Positions 1-8,775 of a DNA stretch of 9,752 bases are shown one piece after another. The stretch lies in assembly GCA_964627045.1 (NCBI GenBank), contig CAZVIK010000157.1:1-9752 (forward strand). Reading direction: 5' to 3'. Each line of letters starts with the position of its first letter. The first letter of the stretch is position 1. A model generated the notes under the pieces. That model was not told the origin of the DNA and searched no databases. It saw nothing but the letters and a program-made list of their open reading frames with translations. Source of the DNA: CAZVIK01 sp964627045 (GTDB taxonomy: Bacteria > Acidobacteriota > Terriglobia > Bryobacterales > Bryobacteraceae). Both the position numbers and the translations under genes were made by a program.

Positions 1-1
1 G

Positions 2-205
2 ACAATTCTATCCCTCGGCAACAGCCTCGGGATGGAGATCGTCGCCGAGGGAGTCGAAACCGAAGAACAAGCGCGCCAACTGGAGGAACTTGGGTGCCGC
101 TTCGGGCAAGGGTACCTGTACTCCATGCCCGTCACCGCCGACGAAGCCGAGTCCAGCCTTTGCCTGGCCCAATCCAGGGAAAAACAGCCGGGCGGCTCAA
201 CCTAG
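2..205 (+). CDS. EAL-domain protein, C-terminal end (partial)
   Basis: Frame 2 is open from the left edge to a TAG at 203-205 and gives the last 67 residues of an EAL domain, the cyclic-di-GMP phosphodiesterase fold. The diagnostic end of the domain is visible: MEIVAEGVET, where the Glu of AEGVE is a conserved active-site region residue, then EEQARQLEELGC and the terminal strand-loop FGQGYLYSMP (family form roughly QGYLFSRP). About 20 polar residues follow with no further domain. The catalytic EAL motif itself and any GGDEF, PAS or receiver domain would lie upstream, so activity and inputs cannot be judged. The stop lies inside the 3' end of gatB on the other strand, so the two genes converge with a 9-base overlap. 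Confidence 0.88.
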   Translation, partial: TILSLGNSLGMEIVAEGVETEEQARQLEELGCRFGQGYLYSMPVTADEAESSLCLAQSREKQPGGST

Positions 206-1684
206 CTTTCGGCGGAGGATTTCGTTGACCGCAGCCGGGTTTGCCTGGCCGCGGGTGGCCTTCATGATCTGGCCGACAAGGAACCCCAGCACGGCAGTCT
301 TTCCCGCCCTGTATTGCTCGACCTGCTTCGGGTTTGCTGCCAGCACCTCTTCGACCGTCCTTTCTATCGCCGAAGAGTCGCTGATCTGCCGGATCCCCTC
401 CCGCTCGACAATCGCACCGGCCGACTCGCCGGAGACGAACATCTTGGCGAAGACCTCTTTCGCCTGTTTGCCGGAGATCGCGCCGTTGGCGACCAACATA
501 AGCAACTCGCCCAGGCGCGCCGCTGATACCGGCGACTCGCCGATCTCCTTACCGTCCGCCTTCAGGGCGGCGGCCAAGTCGCCCATGACCCAATTCGCCG
601 CGTTTCGCGCGTCGCCACAAGCCCGGGCCACAGCCTCGAAGTACTCGGCCAAGTCCCTGGTTTGCGTCAGCACCCCGGCATCGTACTCTCGCAGGCCGAA
701 CTCTCCGATGAATCGGGCGCGCTTTACGGACGGCATCTCGGGCGTTGAGGCACGCACATGTTCGCGCCACTCGTCGCTGATTGCCAGCGGCACCAGGTCC
801 GGTTCGGGAAAGTACCGGTAGTCGTGCGCCTGTTCCTTGGAACGCATGCTGGCGGTCTCACCCGAATCCGGATCGTAGAGCCGTGTTTCCTGTACGACCT
901 TGCCGCCGCTCTCCAGCACCGCCACCTGGCGTGCGATCTCGTAGTCCAGAGCCTGCTTAAGAAAGCGGAACGAGTTCAGGTTCTTGACTTCGGCCTTAGT
1001 CCCGAGTCCCGCCGCGCCCTTGAGCCGGACCGAGACATTGGCGTCGCAGCGCAGGTGGCCCTTCTCCATATCGCAGGTGGAGACCCCGGCATATTGCAGC
1101 ATCAGCTTGAGTTCGGTCAGATAGGCGTAGGCGTCCTCGCTTGAGCGCATATCGGGTTCACTGACGATCTCGGCCAGTGGCGTCCCGCAGCGGTTCAAGT
1201 CGACATAAGTGAAGCGATCCGAATCGCGGAAGCCCTCGTGCAGGCTCTTGCCGGCGTCGTCTTCCAGGTGCACACGGGTTATGCCGATGCGCTTCGCGCC
1301 TGGGCCGGCCGGGACTTCAACCCAGCCATGCTCGGCCACCGGTTCGTCGTACTGCGAGATCTGGTAGCCCTTGGGGAGGTCCGGATAGAAGTAGTTTTTC
1401 CGGGCCAGACGGCTCACGGGGCGGATCGAGCAGTTCAGCGCCAAGCCCGCACGGACGGCCAGTTCCACGGCCTGGCGGTTCAGCACGGGCAACGCCCCGG
1501 GCATGCCGAGGCAGACGGGGCACACATTGGTATTGGGCGGGGCGCCGAAGCCGGTGGGGCATCCGCAAAAGATCTTGGTGCGCGTCGCCAATTGGACGTG
1601 GACCTCCAGGCCGATCACCGCCTCGTAGTTGGCCAGCGTGGCCGCGGACACCGCAACCGCTCCATTCGTTGCCATCGCTACCAT
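197..1684 (-). CDS. gatB: Aspartyl/glutamyl-tRNA amidotransferase subunit B
   Basis: Subunit B of GatCAB, which converts Glu-tRNA(Gln) to Gln-tRNA(Gln) and, in many bacteria, Asp-tRNA(Asn) to Asn-tRNA(Asn). GatB binds and phosphorylates the mischarged tRNA in the cytoplasm. The 495-residue product is full length. After a short variable N-terminus comes the core start YEAVIGLEVHVQL, then a zinc-site set C40, C42, C55, C58 (CGC and CPVC). The catalytic domain carries RKNYFYPDLPKGYQIS and the family signature VDLNRCGTPLAEI. The C-terminal YqeY-like tail ends GQANPAAVNEILRRKL. The start is uncertain: Met1 or Met4 are both possible, no clear Shine-Dalgarno precedes either, and the family core begins near residue 19. 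gatA and gatC are not adjacent: upstream lies the divergent GH3 gene and downstream the EAL gene on the opposite strand, so gatB appears to be transcribed alone here. Confidence 0.97.
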   Translation of the reverse strand: MVAMATNGAVAVSAATLANYEAVIGLEVHVQLATRTKIFCGCPTGFGAPPNTNVCPVCLGMPGALPVLNRQAVELAVRAGLALNCSIRPVSRLARKNYFYPDLPKGYQISQYDEPVAEHGWVEVPAGPGAKRIGITRVHLEDDAGKSLHEGFRDSDRFTYVDLNRCGTPLAEIVSEPDMRSSEDAYAYLTELKLMLQYAGVSTCDMEKGHLRCDANVSVRLKGAAGLGTKAEVKNLNSFRFLKQALDYEIARQVAVLESGGKVVQETRLYDPDSGETASMRSKEQAHDYRYFPEPDLVPLAISDEWREHVRASTPEMPSVKRARFIGEFGLREYDAGVLTQTRDLAEYFEAVARACGDARNAANWVMGDLAAALKADGKEIGESPVSAARLGELLMLVANGAISGKQAKEVFAKMFVSGESAGAIVEREGIRQISDSSAIERTVEEVLAANPKQVEQYRAGKTAVLGFLVGQIMKATRGQANPAAVNEILRRKLG

Positions 1685-1707
1685 TATAGGAGCCGATGTA
1701 CACTTGA

Positions 1708-1728
1708 ATGATATTTGGGAGGTTGTTC

Positions 1729-1735
<7 letters not shown>
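1708..1735 (-). promoter_or_regulatory. Candidate sigma70-type promoter for gatB
   Basis: Read on the minus strand, TTCGCA (1735-1730) is followed after 16 bases by TATCAT (1713-1708), matching the consensus boxes at 4 of 6 and 5 of 6 positions. A start about 7 bases on would give a leader of roughly 18 bases before the gatB ATG. The element covers the ribosome-binding site and first codons of the divergent GH3 gene. This is pattern matching only. Confidence 0.3.
1717..1722 (+). promoter_or_regulatory. Ribosome-binding site deciding the GH3 start
   Basis: GGGAGG lies 6 bases before ATG 1729. It supports that ATG over the in-frame ATG at 1708, which lies upstream of the site. Starting at 1729 also puts two Arg residues directly before the hydrophobic stretch, as in a signal peptide. 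Confidence 0.75.
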
Positions 1736-3770
<2,035 letters not shown>

Positions 3771-3969
3771 CAGCAGCGGCGAATGAGCATCGGCGCCCGT
3801 TGGAGCACGCGGTATCGTCTGATGCGGGCCGCCGACTCAGCGTATGACGGCCCAGCAGGTGTCCGCGATGTCGAAGGACCTGGCGTGGGCGGGGATATTT
3901 TTGCATGCGCGGGCAGGTTGCATCGATGTGGGTTAAGATGATAACGGTTTTCCACACAGGAGATTAAGG
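3771..3969. other. Intergenic region before the methyltransferase gene
   Basis: No coding region is convincing in these 199 bases. An imperfect inverted repeat (CAGGTGTCC near 3858, GGACCTG near 3877) lies upstream of a short T run at 3896-3900, but they are too far apart for a classical terminator. TTGCAT occurs twice, at 3901-3906 and 3918-3923, 17 bases apart start to start, upstream of GATAAC at 3939-3944. The promoter of the next gene is probably here, but I cannot place it. Confidence 0.4.
3958..3962 (+). promoter_or_regulatory. Ribosome-binding site for the GTG start at 3970
   Basis: AGGAG stands 7 bases before GTG 3970 and selects this non-ATG start, which opens directly onto a signal peptide. 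Confidence 0.7.
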
Positions 3970-4755
3970 GTGTTTAAGACATCTGCATTTTCGATTCTTG
4001 CGGTACTTACAGCGATGTCAGCGATTGGCACGCTCCGCGCGCAGGAAGCTCAAGTCGGCGGCCCGGGGCAGGCACCGGCGGCCCAGGCCGGTCCAGGCCA
4101 AGGTGCACCAGGTCGAGGCGGGCCGGGCCGCGGCGGGCCGGGGCGGGGGCGTCCTGAAGGCTGGCAGGTCCAGAGCCGTTGGATCTTCAGCGACACCAAT
4201 CCGGACAAGAGGCCGCTCGCGGGCGATCCGGTCGAGGAGAGAATCCTTAAGTTGATCGAGGATCTGGCTGCGACCGACAATTCGAACTTGATGGTCCCGC
4301 TGGAAGATGGCCGCTTGTTGCGGATGTTCGCGGAATCGACTGGCGCCAAGAACATCGTCGAGATCGGCACCTACAACGGCTATTCGACGTTATGGTTTTG
4401 CCTGGCTGTTCGCAACACCGGTGGCAAGATCACAACCCACGAACTCAGCGCCAACAACATTGCGATGGCGCGTGACAATTTCAAGAAGGCGGGAGTGGAG
4501 CACCTGGTCACCATCGTCGAAGGGGACGCTCATCAGACGGTCTTGAAGCTCAAGGACCCGATCGACATCCTTTTTATCGACGCCGATAAGCCCGGCTACG
4601 CCGACTACTTGAAGAAGTTGTTGCCGCTGGTCCGCCCGGGAGGGCTCATCCTGGCCCATAACACCACCAACACTGCCAGNNNNNNNNNNGACACAATCTT
4701 CCTGGGCCAGCAGAGCATCGGCCTCGGAGTTTCCCTTAAGAAGCGTCTTCCGTAG
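3970..4755 (+). CDS. Exported O-methyltransferase-like protein (contains assembly gap)
   Basis: A class I SAM-dependent methyltransferase of the cation-dependent O-methyltransferase (CCoAOMT-like) family behind an export signal. From the GTG start, residues 1-24 form a signal peptide with probable cleavage after LRA. Residues 25-62 are a low-complexity Gly/Pro/Arg/Gln linker with three GRGGP-type units. The catalytic domain follows: SAM motif I as VEIGTYNGYSTLW (Glu131 at its start), then the acidic motif FIDADKPGY (Asp204, Asp206). Where CCoAOMT-type enzymes usually have Asp-Asn as metal ligands, this protein reads LAHNTTN, with His replacing Asp. The ten-N gap falls just after this, and the tail resumes in the same frame as DTIFLGQQSIGLGVSLKKRLP, typical of the family's end. 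Roughly 15-20 residues are probably missing, since the N run is a placeholder. Substrate unknown. It may be a standalone gene, with about 200 bases of non-coding sequence before it. Confidence 0.82.
   Translation: MFKTSAFSILAVLTAMSAIGTLRAQEAQVGGPGQAPAAQAGPGQGAPGRGGPGRGGPGRGRPEGWQVQSRWIFSDTNPDKRPLAGDPVEERILKLIEDLAATDNSNLMVPLEDGRLLRMFAESTGAKNIVEIGTYNGYSTLWFCLAVRNTGGKITTHELSANNIAMARDNFKKAGVEHLVTIVEGDAHQTVLKLKDPIDILFIDADKPGYADYLKKLLPLVRPGGLILAHNTTNTAXXXXDTIFLGQQSIGLGVSLKKRLP
4111..4155 (+). repeat. Three 15-base in-frame repeats coding a GRGGP linker
   Basis: Units at 4111-4125 and 4126-4140 both encode GRGGP, and 4141-4155 encodes GRGRP. They lie in the linker between the signal peptide and the methyltransferase domain. 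Arginine-rich GRGGP repeats suggest a flexible, positively charged tether, but binding is not shown. Confidence 0.8.
4680..4689. other. Assembly gap 3 (10 N)
   Basis: Ten N inside the 3' part of the methyltransferase gene. The frame happens to be kept across it, but the true length is unknown and by family length should be several tens of bases. Confidence 0.99.
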
Positions 4756-4793
4756 AACGGTCTCCGCGGCCTGTAGCCCCGAGCAGCGAACCC

Positions 4794-4849
4794 GCGAGCG
4801 TGTGACGCCCGTCCAGCGCAATTGGCGCGTGGCTGGCTCACGCGCTCGC
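4794..4849 (+). promoter_or_regulatory. Competing stem-loops in the leader of the haem cluster
   Basis: GCGAGCGTGTGA (4794-4805) can pair with TCACGCGCTCGC (4838-4849) over 12 consecutive RNA pairs, one of them U-G. The enclosed segment can form a smaller hairpin, CCAGCGC with GCGC-G-TGG (4813-4832). Alternatively the right arm pairs locally, GCGCGTG (4825-4831) with CACGCGC (4839-4845) around a 7-base loop. The two folds exclude each other. No T run follows either, so neither is a standard intrinsic terminator. The element lies between the methyltransferase stop and the ccsA-like start. A regulatory role is inferred from shape and place only. Confidence 0.35.
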
Positions 4850-4969
4850 CCGGGCAATCGCTGCATGGGTTTCCGGCGTCGGGGTGTCTCGCGACGGTTT
4901 TCGTTCGCGGGCCACTGCGTTCTGGGTCGACGGGCGCCCCGTTTTCTGCACTTGCCTGGCTTTATACTG

Positions 4970-4976
4970 GGAGGGG
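4970..4976 (+). promoter_or_regulatory. Possible ribosome-binding site for an alternative ccsA-like start
   Basis: GGAGGGG precedes an in-frame TTG at 4986 by 9 bases. The ATG at 5016 has only AGGA at 5011-5014, too close to serve well. So translation may start at TTG 4986 and add ten residues before the first membrane span. Confidence 0.4.
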
Positions 4977-5015
4977 CTACTCGTCTTGGGCGACAATATC
5001 CCTGCGATTCAGGAA

Positions 5016-5825
5016 ATGAGCGCGGTCTGGCTCCGCACCGCGGTGGTAATGTACTCGCTCGGCCTGTTGCACGCGATTCTGACGGTGTTGCGGCGGCGGC
5101 CGCTGTTGTTCCGGCCGGCGCTGGCATTTTTCGCAGTTGGCGTCGTGCTGCACATGGTTTCGCTGGTGGAGCAGACCGTTTGGATGCGCCATTTCCCGCT
5201 CAGCAACTCCTATGAGACAGCGTCGTCGTGCGCATTTCTGATCGCCTTGGTGTTCCTGGCGATGTACGCGCGCTACCGGATCGAAACGCTCGGGGTGTTT
5301 CTATTCCCCTTGGTGTTCGTGCTCACGCTGGTCGGTGCGCTGGGCGCTCCGATGGGTCCGTGGACGAGTGCCGGGGTGCGCGACGTGCTGTTGATGGTCC
5401 ATGTCGGGATGGTCCTGATCGGTTACGCGGCGCTGCTGGTGATGGCGGCATCGTCTGTGATCTACCTGATTCAGGAGCGACAGCTCAAGTCCAAGGACCC
5501 TGGAGTGCTCACAGACCGGATGCCGCCGCTCGCGACACTGGACGACTTGATAACAAGATCCACCGGCGTCGCTTTTGCGTTGATCACGCTCGCCGTCGTC
5601 GTCGCCAGCATTTGGGCATCGGTGGAGTCCGGCGTGAATTGGATACGCGAGCCGAAGATCGTAGTCTCCTTGTTGACTTGGGGACTGTATCTGGGTATGG
5701 CCTACCTTCGCGTTACGCTGGGCTGGAGGGGAAAGAGGGCCGCCTACATGGCGCTCGTCGTGGTCGGCTGCTCGGGGCTGACCTGGGCTGCGCACTCCGG
5801 GCTTCGCAGCCTGTTCGTGCGATGA
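5016..5825 (+). CDS. CcsA/HemX-like eight-span membrane protein upstream of hemA
   Basis: An integral membrane protein of the cytochrome c assembly (CcsA/ResC/HemX) family. From ATG 5016 it has 269 residues and about eight hydrophobic spans near 5-25, 32-52, 68-85, 90-110, 123-150, 183-202, 212-232 and 243-260. Family marks are the loop HFPLSNSYET (59-68), His46, His129 and His260 as candidate haem-ligand positions, and the segment around Trp209. In CcsA proteins that segment contains the WWD motif (W-x-W-D-P-K-E type); here it reads NWIREPKIV, keeping one Trp and P-K but losing the second Trp and the Asp. This suggests a HemX-like role alongside haem synthesis more than cytochrome c haem ligation, which is inference. 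Its stop overlaps the hemA start in ATGA, implying translational coupling. Starts at TTG 4986 or GTG 4884 are also in frame; I prefer 5016 because the first span follows directly. Confidence 0.85.
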   Translation: MSAVWLRTAVVMYSLGLLHAILTVLRRRPLLFRPALAFFAVGVVLHMVSLVEQTVWMRHFPLSNSYETASSCAFLIALVFLAMYARYRIETLGVFLFPLVFVLTLVGALGAPMGPWTSAGVRDVLLMVHVGMVLIGYAALLVMAASSVIYLIQERQLKSKDPGVLTDRMPPLATLDDLITRSTGVAFALITLAVVVASIWASVESGVNWIREPKIVVSLLTWGLYLGMAYLRVTLGWRGKRAAYMALVVVGCSGLTWAAHSGLRSLFVR

Positions 5826-7087
5826 GATTCTCGATCACAGGGCTGAACCACACGACCGCACCGGTGGAGGTGCGCGAGAGGCTGGCCTTCGACCCGGGCG
5901 CCATCGCCGACGCGCTGAGGGAGTTGAGGGCGCAGGACGCCGTGGCGGAGGCGCTGATCCTCTCGACCTGCAACCGCGTGGAAGTCCTGCTCGCTTCGGA
6001 GGACTCTGCCGACCCGCGCGACGTCGCGAGAGAATTTCTGGCGCAGTCGCGGAAAGTCGACCGGGAATCGCTTGCCGGACACCTTTACTGCCACTCCGGC
6101 CGCGACGCTGTGCGGCACCTCTTCCGCGTGGCCGCCAGCTTGGATTCGATGGTGGTGGGTGAGCCTCAGGTTCTTGGGCAACTCAAGTCCGCCTACGGCC
6201 TGGCCAAAGCGCACGGAGCGATCGGCGGGTTGCTGGAGACACTCCTCACTCGCGCCTTCAACGTGGCCAAGCGCGTGCGTACGGAAACGGAGATCGGCGG
6301 AAATGCGGTGTCGGTTAGCTACGTTGCGGTGAAACTCGCCGCCGAGATCTTCGGCTCCCTCAAGGACCGGAAGGTCCTGGTGGTGGGGGCGGGGAAGATG
6401 TCGGAACTGGCGGCGCGCCACCTCCATCGGGCGGGGGCGGACCAAATCTTCGTCACCAACCGTACGCACGATCGCGCCGTCGAGATGGCCGAGTTGTTCC
6501 GCGGCGAAGTCGTGGACTACAACCGCTTCGTCGCCAAACTGCCCGAGATTGACATCGTAATCACCTCCAGTGGCGCGCCCCACTACATCCTGTTGAAGGA
6601 GGAGATGCGGCACGTAATCGAGGTGCGGCGCAACCGGCCCATGTTCCTGATCGACATTGCGGTGCCGCGCAATATCGAACCTGCGATCAACAATCTGGAA
6701 AACGTGTTTCTGTACGATATCGACGATCTGCAACGTGTCGTCGAGCTCAATCGCGAGGGCCGGCAGCAACATGTGGAACACGCCGAGCGGATTGTGACGG
6801 AGGAAGTGGAGCGGACCATGGCGCGGCTCCAGGCGCGTCAGGCCACACCAACCATCGTACTGCTGCAACAACAGCTCGAGGAATTGCGCCAGGCAGAGGT
6901 CGGTAGGTTGCGCGCACGGTTTGGCACGCTCACCGGCCAGCAGGAAGAGGCGTTGGAGGCGTTGACGCGCGGGATCATCGCCAAGATCGCGCACGGGCCC
7001 ATAGCCGAACTGAGGCGGAACGCGGGCACGCCGGACGCGGGCGCGTCGGTGGAGGTCATTCGTCGCGTTTTTCGGTTGGAGGATTGA
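5822..7087 (+). CDS. hemA: Glutamyl-tRNA reductase
   Basis: Reduces glutamyl-tRNA(Glu) with NADPH to glutamate-1-semialdehyde, the committed step of the C5 route to haem and other tetrapyrroles. The 421-residue length is normal. The catalytic domain starts with FSITGLNHTTAPVEVRE and has the nucleophile Cys50 in STCNRVEV. The family signature follows as HLFRVAASLDSMVVGEPQ and LGQLKSAYGLAK. The nucleotide-binding domain has VLVVGAGKMSELAA (Gly189 onward), and the C-terminal helical dimerisation domain covers about 310-421. The ATG at 5822 overlaps the previous stop. I see no separate Shine-Dalgarno, so ribosomes probably arrive from the upstream gene. The frame is open much further upstream, through the ccsA-like gene, but that extension is a shadow: Cys50 numbering and the family N-terminus fix the start. 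The end overlaps hemC by one base. Confidence 0.97.
   Translation: MRFSITGLNHTTAPVEVRERLAFDPGAIADALRELRAQDAVAEALILSTCNRVEVLLASEDSADPRDVAREFLAQSRKVDRESLAGHLYCHSGRDAVRHLFRVAASLDSMVVGEPQVLGQLKSAYGLAKAHGAIGGLLETLLTRAFNVAKRVRTETEIGGNAVSVSYVAVKLAAEIFGSLKDRKVLVVGAGKMSELAARHLHRAGADQIFVTNRTHDRAVEMAELFRGEVVDYNRFVAKLPEIDIVITSSGAPHYILLKEEMRHVIEVRRNRPMFLIDIAVPRNIEPAINNLENVFLYDIDDLQRVVELNREGRQQHVEHAERIVTEEVERTMARLQARQATPTIVLLQQQLEELRQAEVGRLRARFGTLTGQQEEALEALTRGIIAKIAHGPIAELRRNAGTPDAGASVEVIRRVFRLED
7078..7082 (+). promoter_or_regulatory. Ribosome-binding site for hemC
   Basis: GGAGG inside the last hemA codons stands 4 bases before ATG 7087. It supports ATG 7087 over the adjacent in-frame TTG 7084. Confidence 0.7.
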
Positions 7088-7992
7088 TGCTGACCATCGG
7101 CACGCGCGGGTCCCAACTGGCGCTGTGGCAAGCGCGTTGGGTCAAGGCCCGTCTGGAGGAGTTGGGCGAGGCTTGCCGGGTCGAGACTATTCGCACGACG
7201 GGCGACAAGATCGCCGATGTGCCGCTGGCTAAGGTCGGGACCAAGGGATTGTTCACCAAGGAGATCGAGGAGGCGCTGCTGGCGGGCGCGATCGACTTGG
7301 CCGTTCACAGCATGAAGGATCTGCCTACGGAATTGCCCTCCGGGCTGAAGATCGCCGCGATCCCCGAGCGCGAGGACCCGCGCGACGCGATGCTGGGCTG
7401 TACATTGGCCGGGTTGCCGCGGGAAGCCAAGGTTGGAACCAGTTCGCTCCGTCGAGCGGCGCAGTTGCGCGCGCTGCGTCCGGACTTGGAGGTCGAGCCG
7501 CTGCGCGGCAACCTCGACACGCGGTTGCGGAAACTCGGCGAGGGGAGATACTCCGCCATCGTCCTGGCTGCGGCAGGCCTGAAGCGGGTGGGTTGGGACG
7601 ATCGCATCGCCGAAATCCTTCCCATCAACTACATGTGCCCGGCCGTGGGGCAGGGTGCGCTGGCAATCGAAACCCGTGCGGACGGGGGCGCGGCAGAAAG
7701 CGCATGCCGGGAGTTGGAACATGCGGCAACGCGCAGCGCGGTGACGGCGGAACGCGCGGTGCTCGCGGCGCTTGGCGGTGGATGCCAGGTGCCCATCGGC
7801 GCGCACGCCGAGGTGGTTGGTGACAGGCTGTCAATCGCCGCTGTGGTGTGCACTCCGGATGGGGACAGGCTTCTCCGGAGGAACGCGGAAGGCGCGGCGG
7901 GAGAGGCAGAAGATCTGGGACGTGAATTGGGCCAGGCGCTTTTAGATGCCGGCGCGGACGACATTCTGGAGGCCGTCTATGGCGGTGGATGA
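7087..7992 (+). CDS. hemC: Porphobilinogen deaminase (hydroxymethylbilane synthase)
   Basis: Joins four porphobilinogen molecules into hydroxymethylbilane using a covalently bound dipyrromethane cofactor. The 301 residues match the usual length. Visible blocks are IGTRGSQLALWQA at the N-terminus, KGLFTKEIEEALL, the catalytic Asp78 in DLAVHSMKDLPT, GTSSLRRAAQL, RGNLDTRLRKL, CPAVGQGALAIE, and the cofactor loop ALGGGCQVPIGAHA with Cys233 as attachment residue. The start codon shares a base with the hemA stop (TGATG), and the last 14 bases overlap hemD, so the three enzymes are probably made from one transcript in near-fixed ratio. All key residues are present, so I expect an active enzyme. Confidence 0.97.
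   Translation: MLTIGTRGSQLALWQARWVKARLEELGEACRVETIRTTGDKIADVPLAKVGTKGLFTKEIEEALLAGAIDLAVHSMKDLPTELPSGLKIAAIPEREDPRDAMLGCTLAGLPREAKVGTSSLRRAAQLRALRPDLEVEPLRGNLDTRLRKLGEGRYSAIVLAAAGLKRVGWDDRIAEILPINYMCPAVGQGALAIETRADGGAAESACRELEHAATRSAVTAERAVLAALGGGCQVPIGAHAEVVGDRLSIAAVVCTPDGDRLLRRNAEGAAGEAEDLGRELGQALLDAGADDILEAVYGGG
7968..7972 (+). promoter_or_regulatory. Ribosome-binding site deciding the hemD start
   Basis: GGAGG within the hemC 3' end stands 6 bases before ATG 7979. It favours this start over the upstream in-frame ATG at 7946. Confidence 0.8.
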
Positions 7993-8755
7993 ACGGCCGC
8001 TGGAAGACGTCTCCGTCGTCGTGACACGCGCCCGCGACCAAGCGGTTGACCTTGTGTCGCGACTGGAGTCTCTTGGCGCGGCTGTCATCGAGTTGCCGGC
8101 GATCGAAGTCCGGCCCGCCCGGGACGGGCGGCCGCTGGACGCGGCACTGGCCAATCTGGCGGCCTACGACTGGCTGATCTTCACCAGTGCCAACGGGGTG
8201 AGGTTCTTTCGGGAGAGGCTGTGCGCCCTCGGCCTCAACCTGGCCGCATTTCGCGGCAACGTATGCGCTATAGGGCCGGCGACGCGAATAGCGGCCGAGC
8301 AACTCGGGCTCCCCGTCGACATGGTGCCAGAAGAGTACGTAGCCGAGAGTCTGGTGGAAGCGTTCAGTCCGCACGACATTCGGGGCAAGTGCATCCTCTT
8401 GCCCAGGGCCGCCGTGGCGCGGGACCTGGTGCCTGCGGCGCTCGACGCAAGAGGCGCGCGTGTCGATGTCGTTGAGGCCTATCGGACGGTGGCGCCGCCG
8501 GATTTGGCGGATCGCGCCCGGCAGGTCTTCTCCGGACAGGACAGGCCGGACTGGGTCACGTTCACCAGCAGTTCGACGGTGTCAAATCTCGTCCAGGCCG
8601 CTGGCGCTCACGCGCTAGAAGGAGTGCGGATCGCATCGATCGGTCCAGTGACCTCGGCGACGCTGCTCCGGCACGGACTCACCGTGGCGATTGAGGCGAG
8701 CCCTTACACGGTGGAGGGGCTGGTCGACGCCATACTTCGGACCGAAAGCGCGTAA
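7979..8755 (+). CDS. hemD: Uroporphyrinogen-III synthase
   Basis: Cyclises hydroxymethylbilane with inversion of ring D to uroporphyrinogen III, using the HemC product directly. The 258-residue protein shows the two-lobed HemD pattern: VVVTRARDQAVDLVSRL and AAVIELPAIEV, DWLIFTSANGVRFF, VCAIGPATRIAAEQLG, then VVEAYRTV with Tyr168, a position usually conserved near the active site, DWVTFTSSSTVSNL, and the return of the first lobe in IASIGPVTSATLLRHG and YTVEGLVDAI. The family is weakly conserved in general, but motif order and position after hemC make the call firm. The gene ends the visible cluster; hemB, often next in such clusters, is replaced here by a converging gene 20 bases away. Confidence 0.95.
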   Translation: MAVDERPLEDVSVVVTRARDQAVDLVSRLESLGAAVIELPAIEVRPARDGRPLDAALANLAAYDWLIFTSANGVRFFRERLCALGLNLAAFRGNVCAIGPATRIAAEQLGLPVDMVPEEYVAESLVEAFSPHDIRGKCILLPRAAVARDLVPAALDARGARVDVVEAYRTVAPPDLADRARQVFSGQDRPDWVTFTSSSTVSNLVQAAGAHALEGVRIASIGPVTSATLLRHGLTVAIEASPYTVEGLVDAILRTESA

Positions 8756-8775
8756 CACCTGAGGGTGCATTCTGC

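Noticed and set aside
90..821. A 243-codon plus-strand open frame opposite gatB
   Set aside because: gatB is certain on the other strand, and this translation is low-information and Ser/Ala/Pro-rich.
3901..3944. Two TTGCAT copies plus GATAAC as the methyltransferase promoter
   Set aside because: The spacers (15 bases from the nearer copy, 32 from the farther) do not fit a sigma70 promoter well, and nothing else supports the site.
4890..4909. CGCGA / TCGCG inverted repeat as an operator
   Set aside because: Only five pairs around a long loop in GC-rich sequence, expected by chance.
5228..5821. A 619-residue protein formed by an N-terminal extension of hemA
   Set aside because: The extra 198 codons are a second frame inside the ccsA-like gene. 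The hemA family start and the catalytic Cys50 fit ATG 5822.
5744..6994. A 416-codon open frame on the minus strand
   Set aside because: It is antisense to hemA, a usual by-product of GC-rich codon use, and its His- and Arg-rich translation resembles no protein I know.
8756..8767. CACC-TGAG-GGTG hairpin between hemD and the convergent gene as a terminator
   Set aside because: The stem is only four pairs with no T run on either strand, too weak to call.
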